Positions 52,807-60,676 of a DNA stretch of 64,000 nucleotides are shown here, piece by piece. Origin of the DNA: Clostridiaceae bacterium (lineage in GTDB: Bacteria > Bacillota > Clostridia > Lachnospirales > Lachnospiraceae); the NCBI GenBank assembly GCA_910575795.1, contig CAJTGE010000003.1, forward strand, positions 63,043 through 127,042. The letters run 5' to 3'. Position numbers and translations under genes: made by a program. How positions within the stretch are numbered: position 1 is the stretch's first letter; every line of letters starts with the position of its first letter. The notes under the pieces were generated by a model. That model ran no database searches. It was not told the origin of the DNA and worked only from the letters and a program-made list of their open reading frames with translations.

Positions 52807-53684
52807 TTACCCAGCAAGCGATCCAGAAGATCGCTATTCTCCTTTCTGGCAAGCGATACCCGGATAGATTCGGCCGGGAACTCTATCGGTAATGCCATTT
52901 TTATAATTCGATTGACGATTCTTTCGTCAAGTTTCAAGTCTTCAATCCGGCAATTTGAAGTAAAAATTGTTATGCGTTTCTCTATCATGCGGCCATTCAG
53001 GATATTATAAAATCTCTCGTTTACCCAGTCTTTCACATTCTCGGCGCCTATATCATCAATAACCAGGACGGGAACGGAAATAATGTCATTGACAAGCTGT
53101 TGTTCCGATCCGCCTTCTTCCGGGCCGGCTTTTTTAATTTCTCCCCAGGTTGCTTTTATCTGATCCAGAATTTGAAGCGTAGTCGCAAACTTCGCGGAAA
53201 TCATTTTCTGGCGTATTAGATCGTTTGCGATTGAAACGGCAAGCCGCGTCTTTCCTGAACCTTTGACGGAAGAATAAAAATACAACCCTTTTCCGGTTTC
53301 CTGGATTTCCTCGAATTGTTCGACATACCTTTTCGCGATAATCTTTGCCATTTGCGCCAGTTCTCTATTTTGCGGCGTAGAATAACAATCCGTCATAAAA
53401 CTTTCGACTGTCTGATTCTGAAATTCCTTCGGAATAGCCGCAAACTTTAATTTCCGATCCATTTTTTGACGTTGCAACAAGCCACACGAACATTCGCGCA
53501 TAAAAGTATAATCGTTTTCGCCCTTGACTTCTTCCCAGCCAGTATCACGGCATTTCGGGCATTTATAGACCGGCTCCGCCGTTGTTTCGCCGGAACCGTT
53601 CAAGCGCGTCCGACGTAGTGTTTCCAACCTCTGCCGCGTCAGGGCTGTTATATCCAGGTTGTGTAATTCTTGTGTCGTGTCCAT
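52803..53684 (-). CDS. DnaC-like helicase loader ATPase
   Basis: About 293 residues, ATG at 53684 after AAGGGGGGC. N-terminal zinc-ribbon (YKCPKCRDTGW and ECSCGLL), Walker A in SSVKGSGKTRLAVSIA, Walker B in VPVLVIDDIGAE, sensor in TIFTSNCRI. Loads the host replicative helicase. Overlaps the initiator gene upstream by about 120 bases. Confidence 0.88.
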   Translation of the reverse strand: MDTTQELHNLDITALTRQRLETLRRTRLNGSGETTAEPVYKCPKCRDTGWEEVKGENDYTFMRECSCGLLQRQKMDRKLKFAAIPKEFQNQTVESFMTDCYSTPQNRELAQMAKIIAKRYVEQFEEIQETGKGLYFYSSVKGSGKTRLAVSIANDLIRQKMISAKFATTLQILDQIKATWGEIKKAGPEEGGSEQQLVNDIISVPVLVIDDIGAENVKDWVNERFYNILNGRMIEKRITIFTSNCRIEDLKLDERIVNRIIKMALPIEFPAESIRVSLARKENSDLLDRLLGK

Positions 53685-54588
53685 CGAAGCCCCCCTTGTT
53701 TTTATAATTTCCTTCAAGCACCTTCAAGGCGTTAGATTTATTCATCAGCCAATCAAACGAACAACCGTCCCATTTTTTATTTCTGCCGGACAGAAAATCG
53801 CTTTCCTGGGCCATTGTGAAAATCTGGTGTAATTTCTCATACGGCGTGAAGCCAGGGAAAAATTTCAGATTTTCAAGTTCATTCAGAAGCGCCCGGACGC
53901 TTCTTTTCCTGGCGTCTGAAATAGCCCGTATTTTAGGCAAATCAGCGCACGTCTTGTTATAATCGTCCATAATCAGGTTATAAACCAGGCGTTCCGCCTT
54001 CTGTTCAGGAAGGGCGGCCGGCGGCGCTTCGCCGACAATATCTTCGCTAGAAGATATATTATTTATTTCTTTCTCTATCTCTTTATCTTCTCTCTGTTCC
54101 GTGACTTCGCGTGAAGTGTCACGTGACGTTTGTGTGACGTCGCGTGAACCGTCACCGCCAAAATCAGGAAGGGACGGAACCTTCGATTCTTCCAGGCGAA
54201 GCGCCTTTTTCCGTTCCCGTTCGCGCTGTTTTCGGATCCGGTTTTGTTCCCGGATCCGATCCATTCCTTCGACGTTCTGGTGTTTCTCAAAATTCGTTAT
54301 GTAGATTCCCTTTTGCGTAGTTTCTACCATGCGGAATTTTTCAAAGGTTTTTAATGCAAGTCTAACCGTTGATAATGGTTTCCCGAAAATAACGGATAAC
54401 ATTTCGTCGCTATACGGAAATTCGTCTTCAACCAGGACAAGGCCGTTCGCGTTGCATTTGCCGGCCAGGGCGATCAGGCGGATCCAGATAACAAGAAGCG
54501 CGTCGCCTTCCGGCATGGACTGAATGATCTTGATTTTTTCATCGTCGAACATATCAATCCGAAGTTTTATCCAGCTAATTTCAGACAA
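53563..54588 (-). CDS. Replication initiator (replisome organizer-like)
   Basis: About 341 residues, TTG at 54588 with GGCGGTG ribosome site (GTG 54597 is possible). The N-terminal winged helix (IKIIQSMPEGDALLVIWIRL and SVIFGKPLSTVRLALKTFEK) matches phage replisome organizers; a basic linker and C-terminal region (FDWLMNKSNALKVLEGNY) match DnaB/DnaD-like domains. The gene contains a candidate origin (54052-54147). Confidence 0.88.
   Translation of the reverse strand: MSEISWIKLRIDMFDDEKIKIIQSMPEGDALLVIWIRLIALAGKCNANGLVLVEDEFPYSDEMLSVIFGKPLSTVRLALKTFEKFRMVETTQKGIYITNFEKHQNVEGMDRIREQNRIRKQRERERKKALRLEESKVPSLPDFGGDGSRDVTQTSRDTSREVTEQREDKEIEKEINNISSSEDIVGEAPPAALPEQKAERLVYNLIMDDYNKTCADLPKIRAISDARKRSVRALLNELENLKFFPGFTPYEKLHQIFTMAQESDFLSGRNKKWDGCSFDWLMNKSNALKVLEGNYKNKGGFDGHDTRITQPGYNSPDAAEVGNTTSDALERFRRNNGGAGL
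54052..54147. other. Candidate replication origin in the initiator gene
   Basis: GTGA motifs begin at 54101, 54111, 54123, 54134 and 54144 (spacing 10, 12, 11, 10), within mainly GTGAC or GTGAA contexts. An A/T-rich stretch (54052-54100, with ATATATTATT-like sequence) adjoins them. Phage origins often lie inside the initiator gene next to such a melting region. Confidence 0.6.
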
Positions 54589-54604
54589 TAGAATCACCGC
54601 CAAT

Positions 54605-55636
54605 CTACAAATATTTGCTCATAATATCGCGCCTTGTTTTGGGCTTCGGCGCTTCGCTCTTTTTCTTCGGCGGCTCTGATTCCGAAAGGAAATTCACATC
54701 GTTTTTCATTCTGGTTTCGTGTGTTGCCGCCAGATTTTTCTTGATCGTGTCCTTGTTTTCAGATACCTTGTTATAGATTTCATCAAGCCGCGTTTGAGGA
54801 TATGAAAGCCCGGACACACAACAAATCGTTTCTTCATCGTTGAACGTCTGGAAGTTGTCAAGCGGCGTCCCGATTGCCTTTTCAATGTCTGCCATGCTTA
54901 CATTCCCGGCCATTGACGCGGTAATGTATTTAACGGCCCGATCGGCTTCCAGGGGCGCGAAGGCGTTATCTTTTATAGCCTGAATCACTCCGGCGCTGTC
55001 CTGGGCCTTCTGGCGCACGACAACGGCCATTCCATGCGCTTTCAATGTTTCTTCGATTTCTGCCTTGTCGATATTCCCCTTTACGCTCTTATGTTTCGAC
55101 GGGATTTCAAGAAACGCCGTGAAGGCTTCCACGAAGCCGGAATTTAAGTTCAGCTTTTCCCCGTTCGCATTGTCAAGGATAAAACAAGCGCCCGTCCCGG
55201 AAATCTCCGTCAGTTCCGAAAAACATTCGTAAGAATTTATATGTGACTTCGGGCTTTCATCAGGCGCCGGAAGAATCGTAATCATGCCGATCGTTTTTCC
55301 TTCGTCGATTAACAGATCCGACAACATCGGCCCAGCGCCCGAACCGGTTCCGCCGCCGCTGGCGAAGATAACAAAAATCATGCCGGCCTTGATCTTTGAT
55401 TCGATTTCCGCGGCGATATTGTCGAAATCATCGACGACAAGCTGTTTCGCCTTCCTTCTGTCCTTATTGCAACCTTCGCCGCCCGTGATATGGTGTTTGA
55501 ACTTCGCGTGATCCAGCGTGTCAAGATCTTCCTGGGACGTGTTCACGTAAAGGACGGAAAAGCCCTTCTGTTCAAAAAGTCTTCCAATGTTGCCGCCGGC
55601 CTGGCCGACTGCCACAAAAGCAATTTTATTTTTCAT
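54605..55636 (-). CDS. TubZ-like tubulin/FtsZ GTPase
   Basis: 343 residues. GTP-binding motif GGGTGSG (in FASGGGTGSGAGPML, about residue 96) defines the tubulin/FtsZ family. The N-terminus (KIAFVAVGQAGGNIGRLFEQ) and basic C-terminal tail (TRRDIMSKYL) fit plasmid/phage TubZ rather than cell-division FtsZ. TubZ forms filaments that move replicons. Coupled to the TubR-like gene by ATGA overlap. It ends in TAG. Confidence 0.88.
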   Translation of the reverse strand: MKNKIAFVAVGQAGGNIGRLFEQKGFSVLYVNTSQEDLDTLDHAKFKHHITGGEGCNKDRRKAKQLVVDDFDNIAAEIESKIKAGMIFVIFASGGGTGSGAGPMLSDLLIDEGKTIGMITILPAPDESPKSHINSYECFSELTEISGTGACFILDNANGEKLNLNSGFVEAFTAFLEIPSKHKSVKGNIDKAEIEETLKAHGMAVVVRQKAQDSAGVIQAIKDNAFAPLEADRAVKYITASMAGNVSMADIEKAIGTPLDNFQTFNDEETICCVSGLSYPQTRLDEIYNKVSENKDTIKKNLAATHETRMKNDVNFLSESEPPKKKSEAPKPKTRRDIMSKYL

Positions 55637-55881
55637 TGTTTTTCCCTTTCCAGACATTCGCAACCTTCCGGCGTTATGTAAAATGTGGCGGCGCGGCCCT
55701 CTTTCAGACCGCGGCATATATAGCCGGATTGTTCAAAGTCCTTTATTTTTTTAAATATTGTGTTTTCTTTTATTCCAAATTCTTCCGCCGAAGCGATTTC
55801 ACGAACCGTCATAGACGAAAGTTTGTTCGTGGCTCCTTCCTGGCGAAGAATCGAAAGAATAATAAAACCTAACCGATTCAA
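55633..55881 (-). CDS. TubR-like winged-helix protein
   Basis: 82 residues. Winged helix (MTVREIASAEEFGIKENTIF, then YICRGLKEGRAATFYITPEG) of the ArsR/MarR type. Position between a repeat array and the TubZ gene matches TubR, which binds tubC iterons and links them to TubZ filaments. ATG follows AAGGCGGTGAATCTTG. Confidence 0.75.
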   Translation of the reverse strand: MNRLGFIILSILRQEGATNKLSSMTVREIASAEEFGIKENTIFKKIKDFEQSGYICRGLKEGRAATFYITPEGCECLEREKQ

Positions 55882-55900
55882 GATTCACCGCCTTTCTAAC

Positions 55901-55970
55901 CCTGTTAAACTCTGATTTATTCTGATAAACTCTGATTAACTCTGATATTCTCTGATTTAATTGGATTTAA
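55901..55970 (+). repeat. tubC-like 10-bp repeat array
   Basis: Seven contiguous 10-bp units; five carry TCTGAT exactly (55911, 55921, 55931, 55941, 55951), and the outer two are degenerate. They lie directly upstream of the TubR-like gene. The same repeat occurs at 16261-16320 in inverted orientation. Likely TubR binding site. Confidence 0.85.
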
Positions 55971-56187
55971 TCGGAAAACCACGTTCGGCCACAACTTGAT
56001 CGAAGGGAATGTCGCCCAGGCGCCGATCCGCTTCGTTGCTTCCGCATACCGGACAACTGGAAGTCGCCAGGCAAGCAAGAAACACGTGTCCGCATTTCTT
56101 ACAGACCGACCGCCAGAACGGATCCGTCACTTTTGTTATTCCATCGCTATAAAATGGGTGTCTTTTCTCGTATTCCCCTATTGACAT
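55957..56187 (-). CDS. Zinc-ribbon phage protein
   Basis: 76 residues with CKKCGHVF and CPVCGSNEAD zinc knuckles. The 3' end overlaps the repeat array. It may be part of replication or the partition locus; function unknown. Confidence 0.6.
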   Translation of the reverse strand: MSIGEYEKRHPFYSDGITKVTDPFWRSVCKKCGHVFLACLATSSCPVCGSNEADRRLGDIPFDQVVAERGFPIKSN

Positions 56188-56247
56188 TTTCCTTTCCAGC
56201 CCTTAATATTATTAAAGGCTTCGGCGCTTTTCGCGCGTGGCCGTTTA

Positions 56248-56287
56248 GGCGCAACGTGTCAGGGTTCCAATCTTTCCACGTTGCGCC
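56248..56287. terminator. Perfect 11-bp stem hairpin
   Basis: GGCGCAACGTG (56248-56258) pairs with CACGTTGCGCC (56277-56287) around an 18-nt loop, followed by a T-rich stretch on the + strand. Probably terminates transcription or protects mRNA ends. Confidence 0.65.
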
Positions 56288-56294
56288 GCTTTTA

Positions 56295-56462
56295 TTATGC
56301 CGAATTTTTCTGAACCGGTCTTTCTGTCATAATGCCGATCGTCATAGCGCCCAAGGCGCCGGACAACGCTTCGTCAAGGTCTTTAGCTGTCTTTATTCCG
56401 AAGCCTTTCAGAATATCTTTCAGGCGCTCCGCCTTGCTGGCCGTGTTCTGGCTCTTTTCCAT
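56295..56462 (-). CDS. Small phage protein
   Basis: 55 residues, ATG at 56462 after GAAAGGCGGTGAAGCG. Begins MEKSQNTASKAERLKDILKG, mostly helical. Function unknown; in the early operon. Confidence 0.6.
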   Translation of the reverse strand: MEKSQNTASKAERLKDILKGFGIKTAKDLDEALSGALGAMTIGIMTERPVQKNSA

Positions 56463-56477
56463 CGCTTCACCGCCTTT

Positions 56478-56984
56478 CTAGTAATAGCTTAATTCCTTTG
56501 AAACGTGGAACCATTCGCGGCCGGTTCCGTACTTCCAATCGACGCGAAGAAATTCCGTTTCGCGCCTGGAATCAACTTTGTTTTCAGTTCCTTCTTCGTA
56601 GAAGAATTTTTTCCACTTTTTCGTTTTGCCGTTCGCCTTCACAATCAGATATTCCCGGCCCAGTTCTTCGCGGTAATTTCTTTGATCTTCTTCGCACCAT
56701 GTTTCGGCGCTTAAAAGACTGATTTCCCGTACATAGTGGACGGAATACGGAAACATTGTAATTCTTGTGTTCATGCCGACACTGTTCAAGTGTTTCAGGA
56801 CATAGGCGACGAAGGTTTCCTTCTGTTCTTCCGTCAAGTCTTCATAGCCGGTTGTTTCCAGAATGTCGAAGCCGTGAATGACTTTAATATCATTGACCGT
56901 CTGCAAGCGGTAATCAGTGCGCCCCGTGGCTTCGTATAAGGCGCATACTTCCTTGTAGGAAGTGCGGTTCGTTGCTTTTCTCAT
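56478..56984 (-). CDS. Phage hypothetical protein
   Basis: 168 residues, mixed alpha-beta with many Tyr and Glu (VCALYEATGRTDYRLQTVND). Next upstream gene is the remote DGR target. Ends in TAG. No family recognised. Confidence 0.55.
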   Translation of the reverse strand: MRKATNRTSYKEVCALYEATGRTDYRLQTVNDIKVIHGFDILETTGYEDLTEEQKETFVAYVLKHLNSVGMNTRITMFPYSVHYVREISLLSAETWCEEDQRNYREELGREYLIVKANGKTKKWKKFFYEEGTENKVDSRRETEFLRVDWKYGTGREWFHVSKELSYY

Positions 56985-57019
56985 GGTTCCACCTTTCCGG
57001 CCCTTCCTGGGCCTATTAG

Positions 57020-57035
57020 CCGCCCTATCGGGCGG
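57020..57035 (-). other. DGR target hairpin after VR3
   Basis: 6-bp stem CCGCCC / GGGCGG with the same GATA loop as the hairpin after VR2. The 14 bases ACAGATTTACAGTT occur after both hairpins (21168-21181 and 57040-57053). No T-run follows, so it is not a terminator. Confidence 0.8.
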
Positions 57036-57051
57036 ATATACAGATTTACAG

Positions 57052-58008
57052 TTATCGGATCACAGGTTCCCCCAATAAAGCGGAAAAGAAGCCGATGTTC
57101 GTGTGCACGTTCGACCGGACGTAGTGCAAAGCCAACGCGGAAGGCCCAGAGTGCGACGCGTTGTGGAAGCTGGCGCCCACGTAACAGACACATTCTTCCA
57201 GTTCAGGATCCGCGGCCAGCCATTCGCGGCTTTCTTCCATGTTGTCAGTGACGATCCCTAAATCCTTCAAAATCTCCGGCACGTTTACAAGGTCAACTTC
57301 GACATTCCGTCTTTCGTCCCAGTCATATTCCGATACTTCGTCCGTGGTAATCTTCAAACCGTCGCCGTCGGATCCGATTCTTACCGGAAGGCCGTCAATC
57401 ATAATCTGTAAAAATTCCTTGCTATCCGCCGACAAATCAGCGTCAGGCGCCGCGGCGTCATTGTCCTTCATGTATTCCAGGACGCCATTTTTCAGGCGAA
57501 GGCCGGCGACGGTCTTCCAGACAAGGCCGACAACATCGGCGATCCCGGTTTCCTTATCGCCATTATGGAACCAGGACGCCGGGCCGGAACCGGTCAGCGT
57601 CAGGCCATAATTCCCCTTGATTCCGCGTTCGCTGGCGTCTTTGTGGGAACTTCCGAAAGAAGTATTCCCGTGAAGCCCTTCGATCGCCCGGTCAACTATG
57701 TACCGCCATTCACGGATAGTCAGCAAGTGCCACTTTTCGCCCTTCGCCTTGCAAGCGGCGATCATTTCGTCCATATCCAGGGAAACGGCCGGATTCATAA
57801 AGGGAAGGCTTACCGCGTGGCCGTCCATAATGGAATTGACGAAACGGGAAAGATAAACTGAATCGTATTCCTGGCCCTTGACAATGAAAATCGGATCCGC
57901 TTCTTCCTTCGACGGCGCCGTGTTTTCAAGTTTTAACATCATAGACGGGAACCCGTCTTTGTCGTAGATAGTAACCGGCGTTTCTTTTACAAACTTGTGT
58001 TCTTTCAT
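57052..58008 (-). CDS. DGR2 variable protein 2 (remote target, early region)
   Basis: 318 residues. The domain order is as in the tail adhesin: a shared early region, then GSGPASWFHNGDKETGIADV with WKTVAG, then VR3 at the C-terminus. It is encoded among replication and immunity genes, about 36 kb from the RT. It has no signal peptide or membrane helix visible, so it may act inside the cell or be packed in the virion. It may be an intracellular recognition protein rather than a fibre. Confidence 0.88.
   Translation of the reverse strand: MKEHKFVKETPVTIYDKDGFPSMMLKLENTAPSKEEADPIFIVKGQEYDSVYLSRFVNSIMDGHAVSLPFMNPAVSLDMDEMIAACKAKGEKWHLLTIREWRYIVDRAIEGLHGNTSFGSSHKDASERGIKGNYGLTLTGSGPASWFHNGDKETGIADVVGLVWKTVAGLRLKNGVLEYMKDNDAAAPDADLSADSKEFLQIMIDGLPVRIGSDGDGLKITTDEVSEYDWDERRNVEVDLVNVPEILKDLGIVTDNMEESREWLAADPELEECVCYVGASFHNASHSGPSALALHYVRSNVHTNIGFFSALLGEPVIR
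57078..57181 (-). repeat. DGR2 variable region VR3 (remote)
   Basis: 96 of 104 bases match TR2; all eight changes are at template adenines, such as Asn to His, Tyr and Ala and Thr to Ala. It differs from VR2 at most variable positions, so the two targets were diversified independently. Confidence 0.96.
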
Positions 58009-58038
58009 GTGCTTATTTCCTTTCTTTTGGTTGATTTA

Positions 58039-58281
58039 TTAAATCATTCCCAGCTTAACGCCCAACTGGACGCAACCAAGAATAATAGTTTCCAGATCGC
58101 GGCCGGCACAATTCGCCATGATGAAGGACAAGACGCTTTCTCCGTTTTCTTCTTCCTTGATTTCGCAGAAGAAGCCCTTGTCAATGATCCGTTGTGTGCC
58201 ATCGCTATAATTGACGATGAAGTTTTCAACTTCCGGTTCCTGGCTTTCCGCCTGGCTCTTATTCATATCTTCCATTTTCAC
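58039..58281 (-). CDS. Small phage protein
   Basis: 80 residues, alpha-beta (VENFIVNYSDGTQRIIDKGF, then FIMANCAGRDLETIILGCVQ). Overlaps the next upstream gene by four bases. Function unknown. Confidence 0.55.
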   Translation of the reverse strand: MKMEDMNKSQAESQEPEVENFIVNYSDGTQRIIDKGFFCEIKEEENGESVLSFIMANCAGRDLETIILGCVQLGVKLGMI

Positions 58282-59135
58282 CCTACTTTCACGCCGCGCC
58301 GGCGAAGTTCGTTCATAAGTTCCTTTGTCTTCGTGTCTTCGATTGCCTGGCGCCGCTTCTGGTACGCTTCCGGGATCCGCGGCCGGGCCTGGCGCCGCCG
58401 GTTGTCTTCCGGCTTCAAGTCGAATAATTCAAACGACGCCACGTTTTTAACCGTGAACCGGTCAACGATAACCCACCACATATTATTGATATTGTGATAG
58501 ACGCGGCCGCGGTAAAGACGACCGTTCCAAGCCCTGAAATACTTTATATCGCCGTTGTGAAGCGTCAGACCTTCCCGATCGCGTCCGTTATATGGTTCTT
58601 GCGTCTGGCCGTCCAGATCAGACAGAAGAAAATTTGTGTCCGTTTGTTCATGGTGCCATTCTTCCGCATATCTGGCCTTGATCCATTCTTCCGCAAGCCG
58701 CGGACTCTGTTTCGTGTCGTCTTCCAGGTCTTCAACGGATTTCAGAAGGGCGATGATCTTATCCCGGTACTTTATAAACCGAAGGCGGATCATGTAGGGC
58801 ATTTTCTGAAATTTATCGAAATCATACCTTCCGCCGTTCTGGTTCTCTATGACGATATTCTGAAAGAACATGATTTCAAACCCGGCCGGGTAACGGTGCG
58901 CGTAAAGTTCCAGATCACCGCGGCGGCCTATGAAATAATCGTCCCTGATACACTTTGCGACTTCGGCGTCGTTTTCGATCGTGAATCCTTCAGCGCGAAG
59001 CATATTGAACAACCGGTGAAGCGTTCCAAAATGCGGATATTTGAACCGCCAGGAATCAGCGCCCTTCGGCGCCTTTACGGTATTGTTCCGGTAATAAATA
59101 GTAGTGTCGTGGATTTGATAACTATTTTTATTCAT
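58278..59135 (-). CDS. Phage hypothetical protein
   Basis: 285 residues, basic C-terminus (RRRQARPRIPEAYQKRRQAI). The central region has RLRFIKYRDKIIALLKSVED and a beta-rich part with ten aromatic residues (AWNGRLYRGRVYHNINNMWW). No recognised motif. It precedes the small gene and the remote DGR target in the early operon. Confidence 0.55.
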   Translation of the reverse strand: MNKNSYQIHDTTIYYRNNTVKAPKGADSWRFKYPHFGTLHRLFNMLRAEGFTIENDAEVAKCIRDDYFIGRRGDLELYAHRYPAGFEIMFFQNIVIENQNGGRYDFDKFQKMPYMIRLRFIKYRDKIIALLKSVEDLEDDTKQSPRLAEEWIKARYAEEWHHEQTDTNFLLSDLDGQTQEPYNGRDREGLTLHNGDIKYFRAWNGRLYRGRVYHNINNMWWVIVDRFTVKNVASFELFDLKPEDNRRRQARPRIPEAYQKRRQAIEDTKTKELMNELRRRGVKVG

Positions 59136-59267
59136 TTTCCTTTCTTCCTTTTTGCTTATTTCCAGTTACATTTTCACTATTCAGTTTTCAATGTGCGCTT
59201 ATTTCCAAAATCAGCCGCCCGATTGCAGTCGGTTTCCTGGGCTGTATTTTCAACGTCCGGCCCGTGA

Positions 59268-59438
59268 CTATCGGGCCGCGACGGTTGCCGGCTTCTCCTG
59301 TAAATCCATTCCGATCAAGATTCCCTTGACAAGAATCTTCTTTTCAGGGGAAAGCGACATCAAGGAACGAATGAATGTTCTGTCCGCTTCATTTACGGTT
59401 GTGACATTCGCTTCCTTTATAGCCATTTTGTCAGCCAT
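59268..59438 (-). CDS. Small phage protein, first early gene
   Basis: 56 residues, ATG at 59438 after AAAGGGGGC. Helical (EADRTFIRSLMSLSPEKKIL). First gene of the leftward early operon, so it may be Cro- or antirepressor-like in position, but it shows no HTH. Confidence 0.55.
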   Translation of the reverse strand: MADKMAIKEANVTTVNEADRTFIRSLMSLSPEKKILVKGILIGMDLQEKPATVAAR

Positions 59439-59458
59439 TCAAAGGCCCCCTTTCTTTT

Positions 59459-59583
59459 GGTTTGTCAACCTCTTTTGTTTGGTTGATATACCAAGTATAG
59501 CAAGTTAATTTTGGTTTGTCAACCACTAATTTAAAAATATTTATAATTTTTTGGTTGACTAACCAAACAAATAATGATATGAT
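59459..59583. promoter_or_regulatory. Divergent immunity promoters and operators
   Basis: Leftward: TTGACA (complement of 59517-59522), 17 bp, TATACT (59494-59499). Rightward: TTGACT (59555-59560), 17 bp, TATGAT (59578-59583). TTGGTT-GACT-AACCAA (59551-59566) is a palindrome overlapping the rightward -35; GGTTTGTCAACC occurs at 59459-59471 and 59513-59524. These are likely repressor operators. Confidence 0.8.
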
Positions 59584-59614
59584 GGTTTCATCAAGCAGAA
59601 AGGGGGAATAAACC

Positions 59615-60067
59615 TTGAATGAACGGCTTCGGCTTTTACGCGAAGAAATCGGAATTTCCAGGGCCGTATTCGGCCAGCGAATAGGAGTTAGCGGCGACGT
59701 AATCAATAATTTGGAACGCGGCCGCGTAGAAATTAAAGAACATATTTTGAAATTGATATGTTCGGAATTTTCAGCAAATGAAGACTGGCTCCGAACCGGC
59801 GCCGGGGAAATGTTTTCAAAAACGCCTTCCGGCACTATGGAACAATTAAAGAAGGAATTTGACCTTGACGATTTTAGCTTCAATCTGGTGTATGAATATT
59901 TGAAACTTGCCCCAGCACAACGGGAAAAGGTTCGTGATTTCTTCTATCGTGTGATTGATTCGGAAGAAAGCATTGACTACATAGCGGAAGCGCCCAGGAC
60001 GCCCGGCGACCTGGAAAAGCAATTTCCGCCGGCAAAGAAGCCCGATGAAGGAACGAAAACCGGTTAG
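59615..60067 (+). CDS. Phage repressor (XRE family)
   Basis: 150 residues, TTG start after AAGGGGGAATAAACC. HTH at about residues 8-60 (ISRAVFGQRIGVSGDVINNL), then an acidic linker, typical of non-cleavable CI-like repressors without a Ser-Lys protease tail. Divergent from the early operon and probably binds the TTGGTT operators. Confidence 0.85.
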   Translation: MNERLRLLREEIGISRAVFGQRIGVSGDVINNLERGRVEIKEHILKLICSEFSANEDWLRTGAGEMFSKTPSGTMEQLKKEFDLDDFSFNLVYEYLKLAPAQREKVRDFFYRVIDSEESIDYIAEAPRTPGDLEKQFPPAKKPDEGTKTG

Positions 60068-60099
60068 GCGTTAAAATACGCCCGACCGCGTGTTTCAAT

Positions 60100-60225
60100 C
60101 TACCAGATTAAAAGATATAGTTTGGTTTTTCCTTCAAAATTCAAATTGTAGTATATTTTTCTGTAAGACGCATAACACAACGCGAAGACTTTCCTTCGGT
60201 GATAATAAATATAATGTTTTTCCAT
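60100..60225 (-). CDS. Possible small basic peptide
   Basis: 41 codons from an ATG after AAAGGTGG, Tyr- and Lys-rich (MEKHYIYYHRRKVFALCYAS). Antisense to the region between repressor and the SWIM gene. The ribosome site is good but there is no other support. Confidence 0.35.
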   Translation of the reverse strand: MEKHYIYYHRRKVFALCYASYRKIYYNLNFEGKTKLYLLIW

Positions 60226-60313
60226 AGTATCGCCACCTTTCCAGGGCCGGGCGCAAGTTATATTATATAGTCACTGGAAAATCTTACCTGAACTATTCAG
60301 AAAGGGGGAAAGA

Positions 60314-60676
60314 ATGAAAATCTTAATTGTGGCCCTGGCGCTTTTCTTCGGCGTGTGGGCCTGGAAAATCAGAATCTATTTGAAATGGGAACGGAAGAAG
60401 AAAGAAAACGTCCGGCCGTTTTACCGCTGGGACGAAAGCGTTCATCGGGAACCGGAACAAATAGAGCGCCGGCGCCAGGCGTCCGAAGAATCGTTTTCTA
60501 TCCAGTATCAGGACGAAGAAAAGGGCCTTGCGCGGATCCGCGGCGCCAGCGATCCGGCCGTGTACTGGTGTAACCTGGGAATGTGCCAGTGTGAAGAATT
60601 TAAAAGGACACATAAACCATGTAAACATATTTATAAAATCGCCATCGAAAAAAGGTTGATAGAAAGGACGCTATGA
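60314..60676 (+). CDS. SWIM zinc-finger membrane protein
   Basis: 120 residues. N-terminal membrane helix (ILIVALALFFGVWAWKI), basic linker, and a SWIM motif (CNLGMCQCEEFKRTHKPCKH, C-x-C...C-x-H) near residues 88-110, a zinc fold that binds DNA or protein. Adjacent to immunity genes; may be a superinfection or host-interaction factor. Confidence 0.7.
   Translation: MKILIVALALFFGVWAWKIRIYLKWERKKKENVRPFYRWDESVHREPEQIERRRQASEESFSIQYQDEEKGLARIRGASDPAVYWCNLGMCQCEEFKRTHKPCKHIYKIAIEKRLIERTL

Noticed and set aside
54605..55636. Global reassignment of TAG to an amino acid in this phage
   Set aside because: ssb, tubZ, and several small genes end naturally in TAG at expected places, so full recoding is not supported. 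Only local read-through or mutation remains.
55901..55970. CRISPR array
   Set aside because: Units are contiguous 10-bp repeats without spacers, and no cas genes are present.
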